NCBI RefSeq assembly: GCF_902459645.1
Contig: NZ_CABPSK010000003.1
Span: 248,001 to 312,000, forward strand
Source: Pandoraea pneumonica
GTDB lineage: Bacteria; Pseudomonadota; Gammaproteobacteria; Burkholderiales; Burkholderiaceae
Reading direction: 5' to 3'
Length of the DNA: 64,000 nucleotides
Positions within the stretch are counted from its first letter, which is position 1, and each line of letters starts with the position of its first letter. The translations under genes were made by a program, and so were the position numbers. Positions 37,372 to 45,885 of this stretch are shown one piece after another. Under the pieces are notes generated by a model. It made no database searches and was not told the DNA's origin. It saw nothing but the letters and a program-made list of their open reading frames with translations.

Positions 37372-38052
37372 ATGACAAATTTAGCTCTCTTCGATCTCGA
37401 CCACACCCTGCTGCCGACTGACAGCGACAAGGAGTGGGGCCGCTTCCTCGTGCGTCAAGGCGCCGTCGACCGCGACACGTACGCACAGGCCAACGAGGCC
37501 TTCTATCAGGATTACCGTGCTGGCCGGCTCGACATGCCAGCCTACCTGCGTTTTTGCCTGGCACCGCTCGCGCGCTATCCGCGCGATCAGCTCGACGCCT
37601 GGCATGCGCAGTACATGGAAGAGTCGATCCTGCCGCACGTGCGCCCCGAAGCCCTCGAACTTCTGGACATCCACCGCAAGGCTGGTGATTTGTGCGCGAT
37701 CGTGACCGCGACCAATACGTTCGTGACGCGCCCGATCGCCAAGGCGTTCGGTATCGACCACCTGATCGGCACCGAGCCGCAGACGGTCGGCGACGATCCG
37801 CAGGCCCGCTACACCGGCGCCTATGTCGGCACGCCGAGCTTCCGCGAAGGCAAGATCACCCGCACCGAAGCCTGGCTCGCGAGCCTGGGCAAGACGTGGA
37901 GCGACTTTGATCACGCCTTCTTCTATAGCGATTCTGCCAACGACGTCCCCCTGATGGAGAAAGTGAACCATCCGGTGGCGACCAATCCCGATGAAGCCCT
38001 GCGCGAAATCGCGCTGGCGCGTCGCTGGCCCATTCTCGAGTTGTTCCAGTGA
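37372..38052 (+). CDS. HAD-superfamily hydrolase, subfamily IB (SerB-like phosphatase)
   Basis: A 226-residue phosphatase. HAD motif I is FDLDHTLLPTDSD, motif II is in CAIVTATNTF, motif III includes GKITRTEAWL and motif IV is FFYSDSANDVPLM. This is the IB group that includes phosphoserine phosphatase-like and phosphatidylglycerophosphatase-C-like enzymes; the real substrate is unknown. Its last four bases overlap the GTG start of pcnB, indicating coupled translation. Confidence 0.88.
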   Translation: MTNLALFDLDHTLLPTDSDKEWGRFLVRQGAVDRDTYAQANEAFYQDYRAGRLDMPAYLRFCLAPLARYPRDQLDAWHAQYMEESILPHVRPEALELLDIHRKAGDLCAIVTATNTFVTRPIAKAFGIDHLIGTEPQTVGDDPQARYTGAYVGTPSFREGKITRTEAWLASLGKTWSDFDHAFFYSDSANDVPLMEKVNHPVATNPDEALREIALARRWPILELFQ

Positions 38053-39623
38053 TCCGCAAACTCATCAAGAAGCTGCTCGGCAAAGAAAGCGGCACCTCCG
38101 GCGCCGCCGACAGCGCCACCCCCGCCGGCACGCCGGTCGTGATTCCGGTGTCGGTGCACGGCATCGATCCGACGCTGCTCTCGAAGAACGCCGTGCGCGT
38201 GACCGACACGCTGCAACAGGCGGGCTTCAAGGCCTTCATCGTCGGCGGTGCGGTGCGCGATCTGTTGCTCGGCATCGCCCCGAAAGACTTCGACGTCGCC
38301 ACGAGCGCCACGCCCGAACAGGTCCAACGCCTGTTCCGCCGCGCGCGCATCATCGGCCGACGTTTTCAGATCGTGCACGTGCAGTTCGGGCAGGAGATCA
38401 TCGAGACCTCCACGTTCCGCGCACTCGTCGACGCGATCGACAGCGAGCAGATTGGCGCGCGCCGCCCCAAGAAAGGCGAACTGGACCGCAAGACGCACGT
38501 GACCGACGAATCGGGCCGTGTGCTGCGCGACAACGTCTGGGGCGAGCAGGATGAAGACGCCGCCCGCCGCGACTTCACCGTCAACGCGATGTATTACGAC
38601 CCCGCCGCGCAAACGGTGCACGACTATCACCACGGCTGGGAAGATATTCAGAAGCGCGTGCTGCGCATGATTGGCGACCCCGCCACGCGCTACCGCGAAG
38701 ACCCGGTGCGCATGCTGCGCGTGGTGCGTTTCGCGGCCAAGCTCGGCTTCAAGATCGACGACGCGACCGCCGCGCCCATTCCGGAACTCGCGCCGCTCAT
38801 CGACAACGTGCCCGCCGCACGTTTGTTCGACGAAATGCTCAAGCTGCTGCTCTCGGGCCACGCATGGGCCTGCGTGCAGCAACTGCGCGAACAGGGTCTG
38901 CATCACGGCCTGCTGCCGTTGCTCGACGTGGTACTGGAACAACCGCTGGGCGAGAAATTCGTCACGCTGGCCCTCGCCAACACCGATGCGCGCATTCGTG
39001 CGGGCAAGCCGGTGTCGCCGGGCTTCCTGTTCGCCGCCCTGCTCTGGCATCTGGTGCTGGAGAAGTGGCAAGCGTATCAACGCGCCGGGGAATATCCGAT
39101 TCCCGCGCTGCACCTCGCCATGGACGACGTGCTCGATGCACAGACCGGCAAGCTGGCCATCCAGCGCCGTTTTGTGGCCGACATGAAGGAAATTTGGGGC
39201 TTGCAGGTGCGTCTGGACAAGCGCGTGGGCCGCACGCCGCTGCGTCTGCTCGAACATCCGCGCCTGCGCGCCGGTTACGACTTCCTGCTGCTGCGTTGCG
39301 AATCGGGTGAAGTGCCCGCCGACGTGGGCCAATGGTGGACCGACTTCCTCGAAGGCGACGCCGCGGCACGCGATGCGCTGCTCTCGCAGGGCGCCGCGTC
39401 GGGCAGCACACCGGCCGCCAAGCGCCGTCGCCGTCGTCGCAAGCCTTCGGGTTCGCGCGGTGGCGAGGGTGGCAATGAGGGCGGTGATGGCGGCCACGGT
39501 GGTGAAGGCGGCGGCAACTCAGGTGGCACAAATTCGGGCGGCGATAGTGGTGAGAACGCTACCAGCGAGAAAAATGGCAAGCGGGTATCATCGCGACAGC
39601 ATGGTTCCGAAGGTGCTTCATGA
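38049..39623 (+). CDS. pcnB: Poly(A) polymerase I
   Basis: A 524-residue class II nucleotidyltransferase. The active site GGAVRDLLLGIAPKDFDVATSATPEQV and RRDFTVNAMYYD are clear, with the RNA-binding domain and DPxxRxxEDPVRMLR motif following. It adds 3' poly(A) tails that promote RNA decay. The C-terminus is a long RRRRRR plus Gly/Glu/Ser-rich low-complexity tail (about residues 465-524). GTG is the start. It overlaps the HAD gene by four bases, and its stop overlaps the folK ATG. Confidence 0.94.
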   Translation: MIRKLIKKLLGKESGTSGAADSATPAGTPVVIPVSVHGIDPTLLSKNAVRVTDTLQQAGFKAFIVGGAVRDLLLGIAPKDFDVATSATPEQVQRLFRRARIIGRRFQIVHVQFGQEIIETSTFRALVDAIDSEQIGARRPKKGELDRKTHVTDESGRVLRDNVWGEQDEDAARRDFTVNAMYYDPAAQTVHDYHHGWEDIQKRVLRMIGDPATRYREDPVRMLRVVRFAAKLGFKIDDATAAPIPELAPLIDNVPAARLFDEMLKLLLSGHAWACVQQLREQGLHHGLLPLLDVVLEQPLGEKFVTLALANTDARIRAGKPVSPGFLFAALLWHLVLEKWQAYQRAGEYPIPALHLAMDDVLDAQTGKLAIQRRFVADMKEIWGLQVRLDKRVGRTPLRLLEHPRLRAGYDFLLLRCESGEVPADVGQWWTDFLEGDAAARDALLSQGAASGSTPAAKRRRRRRKPSGSRGGEGGNEGGDGGHGGEGGGNSGGTNSGGDSGENATSEKNGKRVSSRQHGSEGAS

Positions 39624-40132
39624 CTGTTGCCTACATCGGGCTGGGTGCCAATCTTGGTGATGCCCGTCAATCGGTGAAGGACGCCATCGTCTGTCTCGCG
39701 CAGCAAATTGGCGTCACGATCATCGGCAAATCCGATCTCTATCGCACCGCTCCCATCGAGTCGAGCGGTGACGACTATCTCAATTGCGTCGTCGCGGTAG
39801 AGACGTCGCTCACTGCGCGTCAGTTGCTTACGCTGTGCCTGAAGATCGAGCTTCACTTCGGGCGCGAGCGGCCGTACAAGAACGCGCCGCGCACGCTCGA
39901 TCTCGACGTGCTGCTCTATGGCGACGACCGCATTACGGAGCCCGATCTGATCGTGCCGCATCCGCGTATCGCCGCACGCGCTTTTGTGCTGCGCCCGCTC
40001 GCGGATCTGGCGCCCGAACTCGACATTCCCGGCGTTGGCCGCGTGAGCGCGCTGCTGCCGGGCGTGGCCGATCAGCGCATCGAGCGCGTCGCGCAGTGCT
40101 GCTGCCCGACGAAGCGCGCTTACGCATCATGA
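39620..40132 (+). CDS. folK: 6-hydroxymethyl-7,8-dihydropterin pyrophosphokinase
   Basis: A 170-residue HPPK of folate synthesis. The N-terminal YIGLGANLGD, the YRTAPIE segment, the RTLDLDVLLYGD signature and the PHPRIAARAFVLRPL motif are diagnostic. The C-terminus carries an unusual CCCP segment. It is translationally coupled to pcnB (ATGA overlap), and the deoxynucleoside kinase starts seven bases after its stop. Confidence 0.95.
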   Translation: MTVAYIGLGANLGDARQSVKDAIVCLAQQIGVTIIGKSDLYRTAPIESSGDDYLNCVVAVETSLTARQLLTLCLKIELHFGRERPYKNAPRTLDLDVLLYGDDRITEPDLIVPHPRIAARAFVLRPLADLAPELDIPGVGRVSALLPGVADQRIERVAQCCCPTKRAYAS

Positions 40133-40139
40133 TCGCCCG

Positions 40140-40796
40140 ATGAGATCGCCCGTCCTCGGGCGTTTTCGCTATCTGGCCGTCGAGGGGCCCATCGGCGTTG
40201 GCAAGACATCGCTCGCACGGCGTCTGGCCGACGCGTGCGGTGCCGACCTGATGCTCGAACAGCCCGCGAACAATCCCTTTCTCGAACGTTTCTATCGCGA
40301 CAGCGCGCGTTACGCGTTGCCTGCGCAATTGACGTTTTGTCTGCAACGTGTGGACGAAGCGACTGAGATTGCCCGACGCGATATCGACGGCAAACCGATC
40401 TTCACCGACTTTCTGCCGGAGAAGGATGGGCTGTTCGCGCGGCTCACGCTGGCTGAGGACGAGCTTGCGCTGTATCACCGGCTGGTGGCGCATATCGAGC
40501 GTCCACACCGAGCGCCCGATCTCGTGATTCATTTGCAAGCGAGCCCCGAGACGCTCTTCTCGCGCATTCAGAAGCGGGCGATTCCGATGGAGCAGCAGAT
40601 CCCGGATACGTATCTGCGCGCGCTATGCGACATCTACGGCGAATTCTTCTATCATTACGCCGCAGCGCCGGTATTGACCGTCGATACGGAGCAATTCGAC
40701 CCGGCGCACAATGACAGCGATTTCGCGCTATTGATCGAGCGAATCGATCAGATGCGCGGACGCAAAGAAGTCTTCGTCAAGGGCGCGCGCCCCTGA
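40140..40796 (+). CDS. Deoxynucleoside kinase (deoxyguanosine/deoxyadenosine kinase type)
   Basis: A 218-residue P-loop kinase of the dNK/dGK family. VEGPIGVGKTSLARRLAD is Walker A. The substrate-site LEQPANNPFLERFY, TDFLPEKDGLFARLTL and the lid RIQKRAIPMEQQIPDTYL are seen. It phosphorylates deoxynucleosides in salvage. In Burkholderiaceae it regularly lies between folK and panB, as here. Confidence 0.88.
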   Translation: MRSPVLGRFRYLAVEGPIGVGKTSLARRLADACGADLMLEQPANNPFLERFYRDSARYALPAQLTFCLQRVDEATEIARRDIDGKPIFTDFLPEKDGLFARLTLAEDELALYHRLVAHIERPHRAPDLVIHLQASPETLFSRIQKRAIPMEQQIPDTYLRALCDIYGEFFYHYAAAPVLTVDTEQFDPAHNDSDFALLIERIDQMRGRKEVFVKGARP

Positions 40797-40913
40797 GCCC
40801 ACGAGGCTCGGCGGCGCCTGAGCCTATCCCACCGATCCACGCGTCGTCGCGGGCGTACGACATCACCCGTCCCCGCCCGGCGCGCCAGTGACTCCTCCTG
40901 AACCGAGGCCGAC

Positions 40914-41732
40914 ATGAGTTATCTCCAGGAATCCAATCGCAAGGCCGTGACTGTCCCCGGGCTTGCCGACATGCGTGCACGCGGCGAAAAGATCGCGATG
41001 CTGACCTGCTACGACGCGAGTTTTGCCGCCCTGCTCGACCGCGTGGGCGTCGATGTGATGCTCATCGGCGACTCGCTCGGCAACGTGATTCAGGGCCAGC
41101 GCACCACGCTGCCCGTGACGCTGCGCGACATCTGCTATCACACCGAAACGGTGGCGCGTAACACGAGCAAGGCGCTGGTCGTGGCCGACTTGCCGTTCGG
41201 CACGTACGGCACGAAGGAACAGGCGTATCAAAGCGCAGTGGCCGTGATGCAAGCCGGTGCGCAGATGGTCAAGATCGAAGGCGGCGCATGGCTGGTAGAT
41301 ACGGTCCGCTTTTTGGTCGAGCGCAGCATTCCGGTGTGTGCGCATCTGGGGCTCACGCCGCAATCGGTGCATGCCTTCGGTGGCTTCAAGGTGCAGGCGC
41401 GCGACGAAGCAGCCGGGCAGCAACTGATCGACGACGCGCGTGCGTTGCAAGCTGCGGGCGCGCAATTGGTGGTGCTTGAGGCGATCCCGGCAGCGCTGGC
41501 GACGAAGGTGACGCCCGAGTTGCCGACGATGCCGACCATCGGCATTGGCGCAGGCCCCGACTGCGACGGTCAGGTGCTGGTACTGCACGACATGCTGGGC
41601 GTGTTCCCCGGCAAATCGCCGAAGTTCTCGATGAACTTCATGGACGGTCAGCCGAGCATCGCTGCGGCTGTGGAAGCGTATGTGCAGGCGGTAAAGCACG
41701 GGTCGTTCCCGGCGCCGGAACACTGCTTCTGA
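40914..41732 (+). CDS. panB: 3-methyl-2-oxobutanoate hydroxymethyltransferase
   Basis: A 272-residue PanB that makes ketopantoate from 2-oxoisovalerate and methylene-THF in pantothenate synthesis. The [46 protein letters not shown] and [21 protein letters not shown] segments are characteristic. It closes the hda-to-panB run. A strong bidirectional terminator follows, beyond which the composition and gene content change. Confidence 0.96.
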   Translation: MSYLQESNRKAVTVPGLADMRARGEKIAMLTCYDASFAALLDRVGVDVMLIGDSLGNVIQGQRTTLPVTLRDICYHTETVARNTSKALVVADLPFGTYGTKEQAYQSAVAVMQAGAQMVKIEGGAWLVDTVRFLVERSIPVCAHLGLTPQSVHAFGGFKVQARDEAAGQQLIDDARALQAAGAQLVVLEAIPAALATKVTPELPTMPTIGIGAGPDCDGQVLVLHDMLGVFPGKSPKFSMNFMDGQPSIAAAVEAYVQAVKHGSFPAPEHCF

Positions 41733-41754
41733 TCGGCGCGATACCGAAATGGTG

Positions 41755-41787
41755 AAAAAGGGGCTGTCCAGTGGACAGCCCCTTTTT
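41755..41787. terminator. Bidirectional terminator between panB and the peptide cluster
   Basis: GGGGCTGTCC pairs with GGACAGCCCC across AGT, extended by five A residues pairing with five T residues. It can end panB (+) and the MFS exporter (-), whose stop codon begins at its edge. Confidence 0.93.
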
Positions 41788-42989
41788 CATTTCACATTAG
41801 CAGAACGTGTAAGTGGCCCCCATATTGCGAAGAGACCAAGGCTTATCGACGTTGCCCCAGAAATCAGAAAAACAAACTCAATGCTGGTGGCATGTGAAAG
41901 CATGCCACCGAGTAATGGGGCCAGAATCATCAGCAGGAGTTGCAGACTTCTGCCGGTTGCCGTCACGGTCCCGAGAGCTTCCCGTGGGCACTCCCGTTGG
42001 AAAGTGATCATGAGTAGCATGACTCCAAGACCGTACCCGAAGCCATTGCCCACCCAAAGCACGAGCATGTGCCACGCAGAGAGCGAAAACCCGAAGTACA
42101 CCGCGATCGCAGGAGTAAGGACTGTAAATCCAAAAAGCACACACGCGGCGAAAAGCAGCGTTGAGGAATCAAATCGCCGAACGACCGCTTTGAAAACAAG
42201 TGCGGCCAACATCGCCCCAGCGGCTGTGCAGCCGACAATCGCTCCAAACGTGCCGTCCGGATATCCGCGTGCCTGCAAGAATAGCGCCAAGAGTGCGTCG
42301 TAGAGTCCAAGAACGAAGGATTGACACGTTGCCACTGCGAACACGCGTCGCAGCAATCGGCTGCGACGAATAGTCTCGTAGAAGGTGGCCCATATCGGAC
42401 GGACGCACTTGCGAGTGTGACGACCATGCTCGCGTTGCAGATTGCACCCTGTCGAAATCAGAACGATACCTATCACGCTCAGCGCTACAGAGATGGCGAA
42501 CCCTGGAAGATGCCATCCAGCGAGAACTGCCGCGACCATTGGTGCGATCAGTTTCGTGATTTGATCTATGAGCGTAACGCGGCTCGCGTTCGCGGGGAGT
42601 TCGTCATCGGAGAGTAGATCGCGGAATAAGCGTTGCTCCGATGGCGCCGGAATGAGGTTCGCGATCCCTTTTAATAAAATACAGCCGATGAATAAGCCCA
42701 GCGTTGGCGCATGCCAAAGTGCGACTGCTGCAATCGCTCTAAAAACATAACTCCAGCGCAGCATGCGCCACGGACACATACGATCCGCGAGCGCACCAAA
42801 CCACGGCCCAGCAACGACGCCCGGTACCCCGTACAGCGCCATCGCTACCCCGATGGTAATCGGGTCGCCTCCCCAACGAAAAGCGAGGCTGCCGAAGATC
42901 AATGTGAAATCAATCCATAGAATGGCAGCGCCGAGCGCACGAGAGAGAAGCACGCGCGTGTAGGGTTGGAATGCAAATATAAATGGCAA
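41787..42989 (-). CDS. MFS transporter, putative exporter of the peptide-modification cluster
   Basis: A 400-residue, roughly 12-helix major facilitator. The motif A-like FGALADRMCPWRMLRWSYV loop follows helix 2. No close functional subgroup is recognised; its tone is that of efflux permeases found in natural-product clusters. It begins eight bases after the carbamoyltransferase stop. The first in-frame start is TTG 42989 without a clear ribosome site, so coupled translation is likely; a GTG at 42953 is the alternative. Composition is visibly less GC-rich than the flanks. Export of the mature product or self-protection is inferred from context. Confidence 0.78.
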   Translation of the reverse strand: MPFIFAFQPYTRVLLSRALGAAILWIDFTLIFGSLAFRWGGDPITIGVAMALYGVPGVVAGPWFGALADRMCPWRMLRWSYVFRAIAAVALWHAPTLGLFIGCILLKGIANLIPAPSEQRLFRDLLSDDELPANASRVTLIDQITKLIAPMVAAVLAGWHLPGFAISVALSVIGIVLISTGCNLQREHGRHTRKCVRPIWATFYETIRRSRLLRRVFAVATCQSFVLGLYDALLALFLQARGYPDGTFGAIVGCTAAGAMLAALVFKAVVRRFDSSTLLFAACVLFGFTVLTPAIAVYFGFSLSAWHMLVLWVGNGFGYGLGVMLLMITFQRECPREALGTVTATGRSLQLLLMILAPLLGGMLSHATSIEFVFLISGATSISLGLFAIWGPLTRSANVK

Positions 42990-42997
42990 GGAGGTCG

Positions 42998-44572
42998 TCA
43001 GCGTAGAGAGTGAAGGAATTGCTTCCGCAGGTAGAGTCGATTCTCAGCGACAAAGCCGTCCAGCCCCGCCTCCAGCGAGAAGCGGGCCAAGTCTGACCGT
43101 CTGTTGATAAAGCCTGCGCCTTTGAAATTCAACGAAGTATTGCAAAGCACACCAACCCCAGAGAGCTTTCTAAATTCAGAAAGAACTTCATGCAGAGCGG
43201 GATTTTCGTTGCGACTCAACGTCTGAACGCGTGCGGAGCCATCAACGTGAGTGATCGCTGGGAGTCGCGAAGTCAATACGCGATGGAAGAAGAGCATATA
43301 AGGGCTCGGCGTGGCGGGCGCAAAGTGCTCAGCAAGCTCCTCCTCTCTACATACTGGCGCGATTGGCCGAAACGACTCGCGTTGTTTGATCTGGTTCAGG
43401 CGATGGAGCGTTGCTGCTTGGAGTGGGCTGGCCAAAATGGATCGGTGACCGAGCGCACGAGGACCGATTTCGGCCTTACCGCACGCCCATCCCAAAATAG
43501 CGCCATCGAGCAGGTGTTTGGCAACATCGCCCGGTGTCGCCGACCCGACGACAAAGTCCGAAGGGCCAAAATCGTCGAGCACTAGCGCTTGACCGGCGTA
43601 GACCGACCAGCGAAGTTTGGCCGACCCTGTGAGCGAGAATTGGACATCGGCTGCAGTTCCGATGGCCGATCCTGTGTCGTTTGGACAAGGTGGGACGAAG
43701 ACGTCGGAAAACAAACCGGTCTCCAGAAGCGACGAGTTCCAGTCGCAGTTCAACGCACAGCCTCCACAAACAAGCAAAGGCGATCGTCCATCAACGAGTG
43801 GGCGGATTCTCTGGATGAAGTACTGAAAAATTGCGTCCGATATTAGACGTGCCCATCGCTTCCCTACATTCGACGTAACGCCACAGTTGTATTGGGGAAA
43901 CGAACGAAAATCAGATTTTGATAACTTTGGGAGTCTCTCCGGATTTGCGAGAAGTGCATCGATCACCTCGCGCTCCGTTGAGGTAGGTGTCTCACTCTCA
44001 TGAAATGCGGCGAGCGCCATCAACTTTCCTGCATCTGCCAATCTTATGGCCCCAGGAGGAAGGCAGAACGACTCGTCCATCAGACCATAGGCAAAGCCGT
44101 ACCGGAGTCCAGGGCCCCACATCACGTTGCTTAATACCGTGATGTTTAATTTCTCATCAATCCGATAAAACCGCCCGATATACCCTTCCCATAAGAGGGC
44201 GTAGCATGGCGTGCCTTGCGGAAATGGCGAGAGCGCATAAGCACATAAAAGATGCGAGCGCTCGTGGGATGACGACATCACTCGTACCTCACGTCCGCAT
44301 ATTGTCTTACGACAAAACGTCGGTGGTTCTAGCCCAAGGTAACCGTGGCCAATTGGTCGCATTAAGTTGCCGCGACTTTCTTCCCAACCGCTAATCGCAA
44401 GCACGTCAGGCACTGACGGTAAGTCTTCCAACGTGTGAATGATCGATGTGATATCAAGCGCAGAGTATCTGGCCCCCGAGTCTTTCTCAGTTTCATGAGA
44501 GAAAACGAGGTTCCCATCAGATACATAAGCGGCAGAACCATCGTGACCTGGTTTGAAAGCGACAATATTCAT
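42998..44572 (-). CDS. NodU/TobZ/CmcH-family O-carbamoyltransferase
   Basis: A 524-residue carbamoyltransferase. The N-terminal Kae1-like domain has HDGSAA (10-15) and an HxxxH pair (His103, His107). The C-terminal YrdC-like part carries GGCALN (270-275), EIGPRALGHRSIL (368-380), FRPIAP (401-406), HVDGSARVQ (442-450) and NTSLNFKG (478-485). Family members make carbamoyl-adenylate from carbamoyl phosphate and ATP and carbamoylate a hydroxyl group. Where most members have Asp-Gly after the HxxxH, this one reads WEGYIG (128-133), so a metal ligand may be Glu. Its ATG overlaps the dehydrogenase stop in ATGA. The substrate is unknown; a Ser, Thr or Tyr of the small peptide is one possibility. Confidence 0.9.
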   Translation of the reverse strand: MNIVAFKPGHDGSAAYVSDGNLVFSHETEKDSGARYSALDITSIIHTLEDLPSVPDVLAISGWEESRGNLMRPIGHGYLGLEPPTFCRKTICGREVRVMSSSHERSHLLCAYALSPFPQGTPCYALLWEGYIGRFYRIDEKLNITVLSNVMWGPGLRYGFAYGLMDESFCLPPGAIRLADAGKLMALAAFHESETPTSTEREVIDALLANPERLPKLSKSDFRSFPQYNCGVTSNVGKRWARLISDAIFQYFIQRIRPLVDGRSPLLVCGGCALNCDWNSSLLETGLFSDVFVPPCPNDTGSAIGTAADVQFSLTGSAKLRWSVYAGQALVLDDFGPSDFVVGSATPGDVAKHLLDGAILGWACGKAEIGPRALGHRSILASPLQAATLHRLNQIKQRESFRPIAPVCREEELAEHFAPATPSPYMLFFHRVLTSRLPAITHVDGSARVQTLSRNENPALHEVLSEFRKLSGVGVLCNTSLNFKGAGFINRRSDLARFSLEAGLDGFVAENRLYLRKQFLHSLR

Positions 44573-45627
44573 AGACGTTCAATTTGGCCCAAGAAGTGCT
44601 TCATCGCGACGATTGCATCACGTGCCACAGATCCATCGCCATAACCCGCGCCGAGAAAGAAAAGTGTCGACTCTCGTACACCATCAACCTTGAGTAGTGC
44701 GTCCGCTTCCGCATCGACGAAATATCCCGTAGGCCAAGATTGGATCCCTTGCGCAGTGCAAACCAACTGGAAGGTTTGTAAGAGACAGCCAACATCCATC
44801 AGGGCAACACGATAGGCTCTGGAGTGCGGATACTTCCACCAAAGTTTGTCGAAACGTGAAGTGATAAACACGCCGAAGGCGAGATCCTTAGCTATCGTCT
44901 GATTGCACAACACCTTGCAAATTGAGTCAGCGCTCGGCATCGGCGCGACGTACGACAATTCGTGTCGAATGGATCGATAGTGATAGATCGCTGGAGGTAG
45001 GTCCGTGACGTTGAGTGCAACTAAGTACGGCTCACTCGACTGCATCGATCCTCCAGAAGGGGACGTTCTGCGATATCCCACCGACTGCATGCCATGCTCA
45101 ACCAGATCTTGGCGTGAGCTTCCGTGCACGGCACCAAATGTTGTCCAAAGTGTGTTGGCGACTTGTTGGAGCGAGATCGCATGTCCGTCAAAAGCGCGAC
45201 AAGTTGCCCGCTTGGACAATGTCGTGTTGAAGTCTATGTCGTCAATTGGCTCGGGGGACGGGAGGGACATCACGCGACCGTCAAGAAGAAGTTCGTCCTG
45301 CGGAATGCGTTCAGAAACCGAGGCGCAATGATTTATATACCCAAGATACGGAATAGCTTCTTCCTTCGCGTCAGATCGTGGAACCCGCGTTCCGACGTGG
45401 AACATTCGAGACAAGCAATCCCATCCCCAATCGGGAGGATCGCCCTCAGCTAACAATTTGGCATTAAGCAAGTCACCATCTGCTTTACTCATGCCGCCTG
45501 TCTCGCCAGAGGAAAGGCACAGTAATCGACGTAGATGTTCCGGCTCGATTTCATACTGCTTGTGTTGCCGGTAGTCCCAGAGGATTAACTTTCCTCCAAT
45601 TATCTTTACGAAAGCAGTCGGACTCAT
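44569..45627 (-). CDS. SagB/McbC-type FMN-dependent dehydrogenase
   Basis: A 352-residue SagB-family oxidoreductase. An N-terminal domain of about 100 residues (LILWDYRQHKQYEIEPEHLRRLL) resembles the winged-helix, peptide-recognition-like part seen in ThcOx/SagB proteins. The nitroreductase fold follows, with SKRATCRAF (138-146), RRTSPSGGSMQSSEPY (186-201) and KYPHSRAYRVALMDVG (265-280). Relatives oxidise azolines to azoles in RiPPs, but no YcaO cyclodehydratase is encoded here, so the reaction must differ or partners lie elsewhere. I use the ATG at 45627, preceded by GGGGAA; a GTG at 45648 would begin inside the upstream hairpin. Confidence 0.86.
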   Translation of the reverse strand: MSPTAFVKIIGGKLILWDYRQHKQYEIEPEHLRRLLCLSSGETGGMSKADGDLLNAKLLAEGDPPDWGWDCLSRMFHVGTRVPRSDAKEEAIPYLGYINHCASVSERIPQDELLLDGRVMSLPSPEPIDDIDFNTTLSKRATCRAFDGHAISLQQVANTLWTTFGAVHGSSRQDLVEHGMQSVGYRRTSPSGGSMQSSEPYLVALNVTDLPPAIYHYRSIRHELSYVAPMPSADSICKVLCNQTIAKDLAFGVFITSRFDKLWWKYPHSRAYRVALMDVGCLLQTFQLVCTAQGIQSWPTGYFVDAEADALLKVDGVRESTLFFLGAGYGDGSVARDAIVAMKHFLGQIERL

Positions 45628-45645
45628 GCGTTCCCCGTTAAGTAG

Positions 45646-45675
45646 CACAAGGGCACTGATGCCAGCGCCCCTGTG
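45646..45675 (-). promoter_or_regulatory. Hairpin between peptide gene and dehydrogenase gene
   Basis: On the minus strand CACAGGGGCGCT pairs with AGTGCCCTTGTG around GGCATC: twelve pairs, two of them G-T. No U-tract follows. It lies between the peptide stop (45688) and the dehydrogenase start. Such hairpins between a peptide gene and its tailoring genes commonly protect the short message or lower downstream expression. Confidence 0.6.
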
Positions 45676-45687
45676 TCAGCTCGTGGA

Positions 45688-45777
45688 TTACTTTGCGTTT
45701 ACCGGTGCGGTATGAGGTGTGTTGTATGCGTCATTGGATTGATTCGAAAGCGGCGGCTCGAGTCGGATTTGCTTCAT
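45688..45777 (-). CDS. 29-residue peptide, candidate RiPP-like precursor
   Basis: A short frame, ATG 45777 to TAA 45688, encodes 29 residues: MKQIRLEPPLSN, then QSNDAYNTP, then HTAPVNAK. Its ribosome site is strong: TAAGGAG sits seven bases before the ATG. It contains no Cys; modifiable residues are Ser11, Ser14, Tyr18, Thr20 and Thr23, with prolines at 8, 9, 21 and 25. It is the first gene of a four-gene minus-strand cassette (peptide, SagB-type dehydrogenase, carbamoyltransferase, MFS exporter) and follows a terminator. I recognise no family for it. Precursor function is inferred from position, size and ribosome site. Confidence 0.68.
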   Translation of the reverse strand: MKQIRLEPPLSNQSNDAYNTPHTAPVNAK

Positions 45778-45885
45778 TTTGTTTCTCCTTAGATTGGGTT
45801 GCTTGCCTCCAGACATCGGGTCCGTTGGCGCCCCCATACTCGTCCGTCAAATAGTTGGCGGCTGTCCGATTTCGACGCGTTGTTT

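Noticed and set aside
41787-45777. Classification as a thiazole/oxazole-modified microcin cluster
   Set aside because: No YcaO or E1-like cyclodehydratase is present and the candidate peptide has no Cys, so only the SagB-type enzyme matches that class.
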